Source of the DNA: Anaerolineae bacterium
GTDB taxonomy: Bacteria > Chloroflexota > Anaerolineae > JAADDB01
Direction: 5' to 3'
Assembly (NCBI GenBank): GCA_015486895.1
Contig: WFQT01000435.1
Span: forward strand, 1 to 6,385
DNA: 6,385 bases
Made by a program: the position numbers and the translations under genes. Below the pieces are notes generated by a model. That model made no database searches, had not been told where the DNA came from, and worked only from the letters and a program-made list of their open reading frames with translations. Below, one piece after another: positions 1-6,182 of the stretch (position 1 is the stretch's first letter; every line of letters starts with the position of its first letter).

Positions 1-34
1 TAGTCTGATGAAAATAGCCTCGAGCGGAGCAGTG

Positions 35-188
35 GGACAGCGGAGGCCGTCCTTCAGCCCGCAGGGCTCCAGAGCCCGATTTCAATCGGTGACCTTGGCT
101 GGCTCCCAACACACCGGCCGAATGAATTCGGGCTCTTGGGGCGTTCCGCCGGACGTCTACCTGCGTGGACGGGGTACGTTACCCCAAG
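35..188 (+). other. Hairpin-rich, possibly switch-like noncoding stretch (unidentified)
   Basis: No convincing gene lies in 1-344, but this part is unusually rich in short inverted repeats. Seen: GGAC 35-38 with GTCC 49-52; AGCCC 56-60 with GGGCT 64-68; GGGCT 64-68 with AGCCC 73-77; CCGAT 76-80 with ATCGG 85-89; CCGAA 118-122 with TTCGG 127-131; GTCTAC 155-160 with GTGGAC 165-170 (one G-U pair); GGGGTA 171-176 with TACCCC 180-185. Several arms compete. GGGCT 64-68 can pair on either side. CTTGGGG 135-141 pairs perfectly with CCCCAAG 182-188, which excludes the 171-185 hairpin. I could not match it to a riboswitch, T-box, RNase P, tmRNA or SRP consensus that I know. No U-tract follows the last hairpin, so a terminator switch is not evident. 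It could be a leader of an upstream-initiated transcript, an independent small RNA, or chance structure in GC-rich DNA. The strand is assigned only by orientation to the downstream operon. Confidence 0.3.
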
Positions 189-285
189 TAATTGAGAAGA
201 TACTTGAAGCGGATGCATGGCGCTGTCGTTCGGGGGCGATGTGCTATCCTCTTTAACACATACGTATCGCAGCGATGGTATGAGT

Positions 286-314
286 TTGACGAGCCCAGAG
301 AAAACTGTTAGCCT
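286..314 (+). promoter_or_regulatory. Putative sigma70-type promoter of the ABC exporter operon
   Basis: TTGACG (286-291) matches five of six bases of the -35 consensus. After a 17-base spacer comes TAGCCT (309-314), which keeps the three most conserved -10 positions (T1, A2, T6). Transcription would begin near 321 and give a short leader of about 24 bases before the ATG at 345. If this is the main promoter, the structured stretch at 35-188 would lie upstream of the transcript and could not act as a leader of this mRNA. The call rests on motif match alone. Confidence 0.4.
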
Positions 315-335
315 ATTAGCATTGGGGGTAATTTT

Positions 336-340
336 GGAGA
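336..340 (+). promoter_or_regulatory. Ribosome binding site for the first ABC subunit
   Basis: GGAGA at 336-340 lies four bases before the ATG at 345. It supports that ATG as the true start of the first ABC gene. Confidence 0.6.
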
Positions 341-344
341 TTCG

Positions 345-2120
345 ATGATAACAAAGGCATTAACAGCGGAGGCAGCCGAATTCACACTACCGGACAGGTA
401 TCATTCTGACCGGCGGGGGCCGGTGCGGTGGTTGGTCTCTCATGCCCGGCGGTACTGGTACATTCTATTGGTCATGCTCATCGGTGCCATTGGCAATGCT
501 GCGTTGGCAGCCCTGGTTCCTGTTCTTGTCGGGCGCGCTTTTAATGCTATCACCGCTTCACCACCGCATGTGAACGTGTTATTACCCATCGCTTTGCTCA
601 TTGCGGGTAGCCAGATTATACGCAGTGCTTTACAGTTGGCCCGCAATTTTGGCGCGGAACTGGTTGCCCAACACATAGAACGTGATATCCGCGATGAGCT
701 ATATACCCGCCTGTTGGGCAAAAGTATGACCTTTCACAACTTGCAGCCTGTGGGAGACACTATGGCGCGCGCTACCAATGATGTGCGCGAGGTTAATCTC
801 ATGTTCAGCCCCGGCATTAACCTAGTCATTGGCTCGGCGAACTTTATGTTGATGCCCCTTATTGTGGCGCCCAGTTATCACCCGGCGCTCATTTTGACGC
901 CGGCTTTGTTTCTCTTCTTCTATGTGTTGGCGTTGTGGCAATACCTGCATGAACTGCGACCTATCACCAGATCTGTGCGCTCTCGCTTTGGTGAAATGAA
1001 CACGCATTTATCGGAAGTTCTTGATGGTATTGAGACGGTGAAAGGCGCGGCGCAAGAGGCGCAGGAAGTACATCGCTTTGGGCGTTACGTGCGGAATTTT
1101 CGGGATGCGTTTGTGCGTCAAGGGGACGTAGAAGCGCGATTTGTGCCCCTGTTATTGATGGGAGTTGCTGTGGCGGGCGGATTCTTGCACGCCTTGTGGC
1201 TTTTCCAGCATGGATTGCTAAATGTGGGGCAAGTTGTCGGCTATACGGGTTTGCTGCAACTGTTTGGCTTCCCCACGTTTGTGTCGCTATTTGCCTATTC
1301 GCGTGTTTCCTCTGGCTTGGCCGCCTCGCGTCGCATATTAGAACTGATGACCCGGGAAAATTGGCTGGACCAGAATGTCCAGGGATGGGCTGGAGCTATG
1401 CGTGGCGCTGTCGCTTTCCGCCATGTCAACTTTGCTTATGAGGGGAATAAGCCGATCCTGCAGGATACTTCCTTCCAGGTGGAGCCGGGAATGCGCGTGG
1501 CCATCGTGGGGCAAACGGGCGCGGGGAAAACGACGTTGGTTAAGCTTATTAATCGCACTTATGACGTCATCTCCGGCCAGGTGTTAGTGGATGGCATGGA
1601 TGTGCGCAATTGGAACTTAGAGGCGTTGCGGCGGCAGATATCCATCATCGAGCAGGATGTTTTCCTTTTTGAGCGTACGGTTTGGGAGAACATTGCTTTT
1701 GGTAGACCGGAGGCGACAAATGATGAGATTGTGGCCGCGGCCAAAGCTGCTCAAGCTCATGATTTCATCATGGAATTTAAAAGCGGCTACGATACAGTCA
1801 TCGGCGAACGAGGGGTCACGCTGTCTGGTGGTCAGCGGCAGCGTTTAGCGCTAGCGCGGGCATTCCTTACGAATCCGGCCATTTTAATCTTGGATGACTC
1901 AACCAGCGCCATTGATAGCGCTACGGAGGATAAGATTCAGCGTGCTATTTTTGCTGCTGCTCGAGGGCGCACCACTTTCATTATCACCCACCGGCTCTCT
2001 CAAATCCGCTGGGCGGATCTGATCATTCTGTTGCGCAAAGGACGTATCGACGCCATGGGCAGCCATGGGGAGCTATTGCAGTCTTCGGAGGCGTACCGGC
2101 GTATTTTCGTGAGGGGGTAG
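345..2120 (+). CDS. Heterodimeric ABC exporter subunit with degenerate catalytic site (TMD-NBD half-transporter)
   Basis: A full-length half-transporter of 591 residues. It has a type I exporter membrane domain with six likely helices (about residues 38-62, 77-98, 157-176, 179-201, 265-287, 291-318) followed by an ATPase domain. Visible ATPase motifs are the A-loop Tyr365, Walker A GQTGAGKT 389-396 with Lys395, Q-loop Gln437, a canonical LSGGQ signature (493-497), Walker B ILILD (513-517), D-loop SAID and H-loop His549. The residue after Walker B is Asp518 instead of the catalytic Glu. In known heterodimeric exporters (TM287/TM288, LmrCD, BmrCD) this change marks the subunit carrying the low-activity ATP site. 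The partner is the next gene, whose LSMGQ signature would complete that site. Together they should export a substrate from the inner leaflet or cytoplasm. The substrate cannot be read from sequence; a drug or lipid is typical of the family. The start has a good ribosome binding site and the protein is of usual length. Confidence 0.95.
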   Translation: MITKALTAEAAEFTLPDRYHSDRRGPVRWLVSHARRYWYILLVMLIGAIGNAALAALVPVLVGRAFNAITASPPHVNVLLPIALLIAGSQIIRSALQLARNFGAELVAQHIERDIRDELYTRLLGKSMTFHNLQPVGDTMARATNDVREVNLMFSPGINLVIGSANFMLMPLIVAPSYHPALILTPALFLFFYVLALWQYLHELRPITRSVRSRFGEMNTHLSEVLDGIETVKGAAQEAQEVHRFGRYVRNFRDAFVRQGDVEARFVPLLLMGVAVAGGFLHALWLFQHGLLNVGQVVGYTGLLQLFGFPTFVSLFAYSRVSSGLAASRRILELMTRENWLDQNVQGWAGAMRGAVAFRHVNFAYEGNKPILQDTSFQVEPGMRVAIVGQTGAGKTTLVKLINRTYDVISGQVLVDGMDVRNWNLEALRRQISIIEQDVFLFERTVWENIAFGRPEATNDEIVAAAKAAQAHDFIMEFKSGYDTVIGERGVTLSGGQRQRLALARAFLTNPAILILDDSTSAIDSATEDKIQRAIFAAARGRTTFIITHRLSQIRWADLIILLRKGRIDAMGSHGELLQSSEAYRRIFVRG

Positions 2121-2135
2121 GGTGTGGGGGAACTG

Positions 2136-2201
2136 ATGCTCACGGTGAGTGAGGAAATTCTTGTAGAGGGTGCCTTGAGGAGGTGCTGCCATCTTTGCTA
2201 A
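2136..2201 (+). CDS. Possible 21-residue mini-ORF in the intercistronic gap
   Basis: ATG at 2136 opens 21 codons ending in TAA at 2199-2201. The peptide reads MLTVSEEILVEGALRRCCHLC. GGGGG at 2126-2130, five bases before the ATG, could act as a ribosome binding site; the same GGGGG-plus-five arrangement precedes ATG 4529. The mini-ORF starts 15 bases after the first ABC gene stops and ends one base before the TTG at 2203. It runs through the strong ribosome binding site of the second ABC gene. If translated, it could couple synthesis of the two exporter subunits or hide that site. I know no homologue. It may equally be a chance ORF, or the remains of a longer N-terminus after a frameshift. Confidence 0.25.
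   Translation: MLTVSEEILVEGALRRCCHLC
2177..2185 (+). promoter_or_regulatory. Very strong Shine-Dalgarno sequence, spaced for an ATC rather than the TTG start
   Basis: GAGGAGGTG at 2177-2185 is a near-perfect complement to the 16S rRNA tail. Measured from the end of AGGAGG (2183), it is 7 bases before ATC 2191, the ideal distance, but 19 bases before TTG 2203. ATC 2191 is in frame with the second ABC gene, and the in-frame stop TGA 2176-2178 rules out any start further upstream. This site therefore decides the start: initiation at ATC, a mutated or miscalled ATG, or reinitiation at TTG. Confidence 0.6.
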
Positions 2202-2202
2202 C

Positions 2203-4008
2203 TTGGGTGTCGAAGCATATGACCGACAATATAGCGATCGGGCGCTTGTTCAGGGTATGATGCGTTACTTCCAGCCCCAAGTGCGGCGGCTGGTGGCGAT
2301 TATCATCTTCTTGGCTATTATTGCCGCTTCCGGGGCAGCGCTGCCTATGATTGTGGCCCGGGGAGTAGACATTATTCGCACCCATTCATCGCCACTAATC
2401 GTGTTCCTCTTGGGAGGGGCGGTACTGGCCAGTGGCGTCGTCACTTGGCTGGCTAATTGGGCGCGGCGTCGCTTGACTGTGCGCGCCATTGGAGATGTGG
2501 TGATGGCTTTGCGGTTGGAAGCTTTCCGTGCTGCCGCAACGCATGATCTCTCTTTTTACGATCGCTTTTCTTCCGGCCGCATCGTTTCTCGGATCACTTC
2601 GGACACGAGTGATTTTGGTGATGTGGTTACACTTGTGACCGATGTCACATCACAGATATTGCAGGCGTTGATCTTGGGTGTGGTGTTGGTGCGGTTGAAT
2701 TGGCGGCTTTCTCTTTATTTGTTTGCTTTTCTGCCGGTTCTCTTCCTGGCTGCTGGTAGCCTGCGCGATGTGGCGCGGCGTGTCACGAGGCGCGGGATGC
2801 GAGCTCTGGCAAATGTTAATGCCGCCATCAAGGAAACCATTAGTGGTATTGCCGTGGCCAAGAATTTTCGCCAGGAAGAGGCTATCTATAGTGAGTTCGA
2901 CCAGGCTAACCGCCAATCTTACCGCGTGAACGTAAAGCGCGGTTTCATCCTTTCCCTGATTTTTCCCTTGCTGAATGCTTTGGGGGGCTTAGGAACGGCG
3001 TTGCTTGTTTACGTGGGTGGTCTTAGTACTGTGCAAGGGGTAGTAACTGCCGGCACTTGGTACCTTTTCATAGAAAGTTTGGATCGTTTTTGGTTTCCTG
3101 TGCTCAATCTTTCCTCTTTTTCGGCTCAGGTTCAGGCGGGCCTTTCTGCTGCGGAACGCATCTTTGCCCTTATTGACGCTGAGCCGGCGGTGGTACAAGT
3201 CGACCAACAGCCTGTTCCGCCTTTGCGTGGGGATATTCGCTTTGAGCATGTCTGGTTCCGCTATGCAGAGGGGGAGCCGGTTTTGCAGGATTTTAACTTG
3301 CATATTTCTCCCGAGGAGACGATAGCTTTCGTTGGACATACCGGTGCTGGAAAAACCTCCATTACCCGGCTTGTCGCTCGCTTTTACGAGTTTCAACGGG
3401 GAAGGGTTCTCGTTGATGGGCGCGATATTCGCACTTTGGACTTGCATGCTCACCGTCGTCAATTGGGCATCGTTTCGCAGTCACCTTTTCTCTTCTCCGG
3501 GACTGTCATGGAAAACATTCGTTATGCCAGGCCGGACGCTACTCAAGAGGAAATTCGCGATTTGGCTTACAGTATCGGTGACGGTGAGTGGCTGGAGACA
3601 TTGCCCGATGGCCTCCGCACGGATGTAGGGGAACGGGGCAACTATCTTTCCATGGGCCAGCGCCAGCTTGTTGCCTTAGTGCGCGTTCTCGTCCAGCGTC
3701 CAACAATCTTCATTCTCGATGAGGCCACTGCCAGCATTGACCCGTTTACCGAGTGGCAGATCCAGCAGGCCATAGATATTATCTTGGAGAAGACAACCAG
3801 CATTGTTATCGCACATCGCCTTTCCACGGTGAAAGCTGCCGACCGCATTATCGTCATGAAAAAAGGTCAGATTATCGAGGAGGGGAATCATGACCAGCTC
3901 ATGGCGCGCGGCGGTCACTATGCCGAACTTTACAATACCTATTTCCGGCACCAGAGTTTGGAGTACGTGGAGCAGGTGGGGCAATGGGCGGAAAAACCTG
4001 ACCAGTGA
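2203..4008 (+). CDS. Heterodimeric ABC exporter subunit with intact catalytic Glu and LSMGQ signature
   Basis: The second half-transporter, about 601 residues, has six likely membrane helices (about 30-52, 64-87, 133-153, 159-176, 246-271, 279-300) and then an ATPase domain. Motifs are A-loop Tyr354, Walker A GHTGAGKT 378-385 with Lys384, Q-loop Gln426, signature LSMGQ (482-486), Walker B IFILD (502-506), catalytic Glu507 and H-loop His538. Met484 replaces the first Gly of LSGGQ, the usual mark of the partner that completes the degenerate site. Its own Walker motifs plus the LSGGQ of the first subunit should form the hydrolytic site. It lies 82 bases after the first gene on the same strand, so an operon is likely. 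The start is uncertain. I give the first conventional start codon, TTG 2203; ATC 2191 fits the ribosome binding site better. The next in-frame ATG (2257) would lose the segment AYDRQYSD, which resembles the N-terminus of related subunits as I recall them. Confidence 0.93.
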   Translation: MGVEAYDRQYSDRALVQGMMRYFQPQVRRLVAIIIFLAIIAASGAALPMIVARGVDIIRTHSSPLIVFLLGGAVLASGVVTWLANWARRRLTVRAIGDVVMALRLEAFRAAATHDLSFYDRFSSGRIVSRITSDTSDFGDVVTLVTDVTSQILQALILGVVLVRLNWRLSLYLFAFLPVLFLAAGSLRDVARRVTRRGMRALANVNAAIKETISGIAVAKNFRQEEAIYSEFDQANRQSYRVNVKRGFILSLIFPLLNALGGLGTALLVYVGGLSTVQGVVTAGTWYLFIESLDRFWFPVLNLSSFSAQVQAGLSAAERIFALIDAEPAVVQVDQQPVPPLRGDIRFEHVWFRYAEGEPVLQDFNLHISPEETIAFVGHTGAGKTSITRLVARFYEFQRGRVLVDGRDIRTLDLHAHRRQLGIVSQSPFLFSGTVMENIRYARPDATQEEIRDLAYSIGDGEWLETLPDGLRTDVGERGNYLSMGQRQLVALVRVLVQRPTIFILDEATASIDPFTEWQIQQAIDIILEKTTSIVIAHRLSTVKAADRIIVMKKGQIIEEGNHDQLMARGGHYAELYNTYFRHQSLEYVEQVGQWAEKPDQ

Positions 4009-4035
4009 AGTTCTTGTGCTAGGGGGCAAGAAAAT

Positions 4036-4106
4036 GGACCACAGATTGCACGCAATACACAGAGTATAAGCTAACGCCAAGCCGCAGAGAGGCAAAGCCG
4101 CAAAGG
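4036..4106 (+). repeat. Short-period direct repeats (8-9 bp units)
   Basis: Four 8-bp units run head to tail: CGCCAAGC (4075-4082), CGCAGAGA (4083-4090), GGCAAAGC (4091-4098) and CGCAAAGG (4099-4106). Just upstream, ACCACAGAT, TGCACGCAA and TACACAGAG (4039-4065) look like a degenerate 9-bp series. Both resemble interspersed intergenic sequences of the CGCAAAGACGCAAAG and ACCACAGATTACACAGATT kind that I recall from many bacterial genomes, including Chloroflexota. Their function is not known to me. A related fragment, AGATTGCACAGATTCACAGG, recurs at 4416-4435. Confidence 0.5.
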
Positions 4107-4147
4107 TTTTTATTTTCAGCATGTGGAGGTATCGCTTTTCGATTACG

Positions 4148-4259
4148 GGATAATTCCTTGGCAGATAACGGCCAAACGCAACGGCCTGACCGGGTAGGAA
4201 AACTCTCACCGGCAGGCCGAGGGAATCAGGCGATAGCGCTAGTTGGCCAGCCGGTATCC
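4148..4259. repeat. Nested inverted-repeat element, possible structured RNA or palindromic repeat
   Basis: The inner hairpin pairs CGGCCTG (4182-4188) with CAGGCCG (4213-4219). After one bulged A (4189), CCGG 4190-4193 pairs with CCGG 4209-4212 around a 15-base loop. It is enclosed by GGCCAA 4170-4175 with TTGGCC 4243-4248, and GATA 4164-4167 can pair with TATC 4255-4258. A competing outer pair is GGATA 4148-4152 with TATCC 4255-4259. TTGGC 4158-4162 can also pair locally with GCCAA 4171-4175. The nesting is good evidence of a folded element, but strand and role are unknown. I checked it against cobalamin, c-di-GMP and fluoride riboswitch signatures from memory and found no match. It could be a small RNA, a 3' structure of the ABC transcript, or a REP-like palindrome. 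Confidence 0.4.
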
Positions 4260-4415
4260 TTTACAGCGGAGCATTCATTCGTTTCAGTATGCAATGGGCG
4301 ATCAAGGTTCTCTATCAGGAAGGATCACGTCTTTGCCCGCAATCCCATCCTTTCCAGTCGCGCCAAACTGACTCGGTCGAAAGCGCCGGTGACGGTGAAA
4401 CGTCCTCTTTTCTCA

Positions 4416-4435
4416 AGATTGCACAGATTCACAGG
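4416..4435 (+). repeat. Second copy of the ATTGCACAGATT-type repeat fragment
   Basis: This 20-base fragment shares AGATTGCAC exactly with 4043-4051 and has the same CACAG periodicity as the repeats at 4039-4065. It lies about 375 bases from that copy and just upstream of the beta-helix promoter. Confidence 0.35.
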
Positions 4436-4457
4436 CGAGAACCTGTTCGAATGCGTT

Positions 4458-4485
4458 TTGTACCGGTGCCGGCCTGGAGTAGAAT
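4458..4485 (+). promoter_or_regulatory. Putative promoter of the beta-helix protein gene
   Basis: TAGAAT (4480-4485) matches five of six bases of the -10 consensus. TTGTAC (4458-4463), 16 bases upstream, gives a weak -35. Transcription would start near 4492, about 25-37 bases before the candidate ATGs. The palindrome GCCGGC occurs at 4468-4473, inside the spacer, and again at 4499-4504, just after the start point, and could be a paired operator. Motif match only. Confidence 0.45.
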
Positions 4486-4516
4486 GTAAAGTGTCTTTGC
4501 CGGCTCATAAGTAGAA

Positions 4517-6115
4517 ATGGGGGAAAAGATGTTGAGATTTCTCGGGAGTGTGTCTGTTGCTTTGCTCGCGGCTGTGCTTAATTCCCCTTCGGTGGTCGGT
4601 TTGCAGGGACAAGAGCTGGTGCCGCTAACGCCTGCCACAGTGTATTACGTCTCCCCTGCAGGGGATGATAGCAACCCCGGTAGTGAAGCCCGGCCGTGGC
4701 GCACGATCCAGCACTCTGCCAATTGCCTCGCTCCTGGCGAAATAGTTTACGTCCGGGCGGGTGTTTACCACGAAGCAGTTTCGGTCAACGTCTCCGGTTC
4801 GGTAGAAGGCGGCTATATCACATTCCGCCGTTATCCTGGCGAAACGCCAATCCTGGATGGCACTGGGCTCTCTGCCCCCGTTGGCGTCAACGCTATTCTC
4901 ATTGATAGTCAGAGCTACATTACCATCCAGGGTTTTGAGATTCGGAACTACACCACTGCCACGCCCGGTCAGGTTCCTGTGGGCATACGGGTGACCGGAT
5001 CGGCGCATCATATTCGGCTGCTCAACAATCGGGTTCACCACATTGATACCGATGCTCCTGTGGACGCGGATTTGCTGGGTGCGGATGCCCACGGCGTTGC
5101 CGTCTATGGCAACAAAATGCAGCCGCTTCACGATGTGCTCATCGATGGCAACGCGCTATACTCGTTAAAACTTGGTTCCAGCGAAGCGTTGGCCCTCAAT
5201 GGCAACGTAAAGGCTTTCACTATCACTCACAACTTGGTCCACGACTGCGACAATATCGGCATCGACGCCATTGGCTATGAAGGAACGGCACCGGACCCGT
5301 CTGTTGACCGGGCCCGGGATGGAGTGATTAGTGATAATACCATTTACAATATCGACACCTTGCACAATCCTGCTTACGGTGGTGAGCGCAGCGCCGGAGG
5401 CATTTACGTGGACGGCGGCACCCGCATTGTCATTGAGCGCAACCGGGTGTATAAGTCCAACATTGGTGTTGAGATCGCCAGCGAGCACTACGGACGTGAT
5501 ACCAGTTATGTCACTCTGCGCAACAACCTGGTTTACAACAATCATATTGCCGGGATAGCTATGGGGGGGTACGACGCCAAACGGGGCAGTACTCGCCACT
5601 GCGCTGTTGTCAACAATACCCTTTACCATAATGACAGCCAGCATGAGGGCAACGGTGAGCTCCTTGTCCAGTTCGATGTCCATGACGATATCATTGAGAA
5701 CAACATTTTCTACGCCGACGATCAAGGGTTGCTCATGAGCAATCTGTTCGTCCAAAACCGGGACAACGTGGTGGATTACAATTCATATTTCTCGCCGGCT
5801 GGCGCCGATGGCAGCCAATGGCAGTGGCAAAATGTGCTGCACACCGGCTTTGACGTTTACCGCACTACCACCGGCAACGATACCCACGGCCAATTTGCCG
5901 CTCCGCGCTTTGTGGATGCAATAGGAATAGCGCCGGACTTGCACCTGAGTGATGGCTCACCGGCCATTGATGCTGGCAACAGCTATCTTCCTGTGGGGGA
6001 ACATGATATTGACGGTGAAGAGCGCATTTACGGAAGTGCCGTTGATATCGGAGCGGACGAGATGGGGCCTTCTACAAGAAGAACATACCGAGTTTTCATG
6101 GTGCTGGTGGAGTGA
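4517..6115 (+). CDS. Secreted right-handed parallel beta-helix repeat protein with choice-of-anchor Q-like end
   Basis: A 532-residue protein. Residues 5-30 form a signal peptide (MLRF, then a hydrophobic core), so it is exported. YYVSPAGDDSNPGS (43-56) followed by PWRTIQHSA (60-68) is the usual opening of secreted beta-helix proteins related to DUF1565 and polysaccharide-lyase folds. Residues about 110-400 show repeating short strands with Asn and Gly turns (for example ITIQGFEIRNY, VLIDGNALYSL, GVISDNTIYNI, YVTLRNNLVYNN), as in PbH1 coils. SPAIDAG (471-477) and DIDGEERIYGSAVDIGADE (487-505) match the choice-of-anchor Q-type ending. No catalytic triad or LPXTG motif is evident. A role in binding or cleaving cell-surface or environmental polysaccharide is inference from the fold. 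The outermost ATG is given; ATG 4529 (residue 5) has the better ribosome binding site (GGGGG 4519-4523). The mature protein is the same either way. The tail YRVFMVLVE is discussed in the findings. Confidence 0.9.
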   Translation: MGEKMLRFLGSVSVALLAAVLNSPSVVGLQGQELVPLTPATVYYVSPAGDDSNPGSEARPWRTIQHSANCLAPGEIVYVRAGVYHEAVSVNVSGSVEGGYITFRRYPGETPILDGTGLSAPVGVNAILIDSQSYITIQGFEIRNYTTATPGQVPVGIRVTGSAHHIRLLNNRVHHIDTDAPVDADLLGADAHGVAVYGNKMQPLHDVLIDGNALYSLKLGSSEALALNGNVKAFTITHNLVHDCDNIGIDAIGYEGTAPDPSVDRARDGVISDNTIYNIDTLHNPAYGGERSAGGIYVDGGTRIVIERNRVYKSNIGVEIASEHYGRDTSYVTLRNNLVYNNHIAGIAMGGYDAKRGSTRHCAVVNNTLYHNDSQHEGNGELLVQFDVHDDIIENNIFYADDQGLLMSNLFVQNRDNVVDYNSYFSPAGADGSQWQWQNVLHTGFDVYRTTTGNDTHGQFAAPRFVDAIGIAPDLHLSDGSPAIDAGNSYLPVGEHDIDGEERIYGSAVDIGADEMGPSTRRTYRVFMVLVE

Positions 6116-6182
6116 GAAAAAGGCTCCTGCCGTCGAGTGGATGGCGCTTGAGGCTGTGGAGAATTATAAATAGCATTCCTTG

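Larger units (their letters stand above)
4009..4516. other. 508-bp intergenic region without a supported gene
   Basis: No reading frame here looks coding. The longest plus-strand one (4158-4514) is rich in Arg and Ser and has no recognisable domain. The region holds a weak stem just after the ABC stop (TTCTTG 4011-4016 with CAAGAA 4027-4032), short-period repeats (4036-4106), a T-rich stretch (4106-4116), a nested palindromic structure (4148-4259), and the promoter of the next gene (4458-4485). From about 4262 to 4410 I see nothing notable. The length and the separate promoter suggest the beta-helix gene is not part of the exporter operon. Confidence 0.6.

Noticed and set aside
5..11. CTGATGA, as in the hammerhead ribozyme core
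   Set aside because: No stem II followed by GAAA and no closing stems I and III can be formed around it. The seven-base match is chance.
135..188. tRNA-like 7-bp terminal stem CTTGGGG/CCCCAAG
   Set aside because: The span of 54 bases is too short for a tRNA, there is no T-arm before the 3' strand, and no D-arm or anticodon loop fits.
8..256. 82-codon plus-strand reading frame in the upstream region
   Set aside because: Rich in Ser, Gly and Arg, with no domain, no ribosome binding site before the ATG, and it overlaps the hairpin cluster. It looks like noncoding sequence that happens to stay open.
4011..4032. TTCTTG/CAAGAA stem just after the second ABC gene as a terminator
   Set aside because: Only six AT-rich pairs with a 10-base loop, and A-rich rather than U-rich sequence follows. 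It is too weak to call.
4075..4106. Tandem 8-bp repeats as a CRISPR array
   Set aside because: Units are 8 bp, contiguous and imperfect, with no spacers of 25-40 bp and no cas genes.
3676..4209. 177-codon minus-strand reading frame overlapping the ABC gene end and gap
   Set aside because: Mostly the antisense of the conserved ATPase domain, with no family resemblance. It is a shadow frame.
4158..4514. 118-codon plus-strand reading frame in the intergenic region
   Set aside because: No ribosome binding site, no recognisable domain, unusual Arg/Ser content, and it runs through the palindromic element, repeat fragment and promoter.
5165..5755. 196-codon minus-strand reading frame inside the beta-helix gene
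   Set aside because: An antisense shadow produced by the repetitive Asn/Gly/Ile codons of the beta-helix coils. It has no independent signals.
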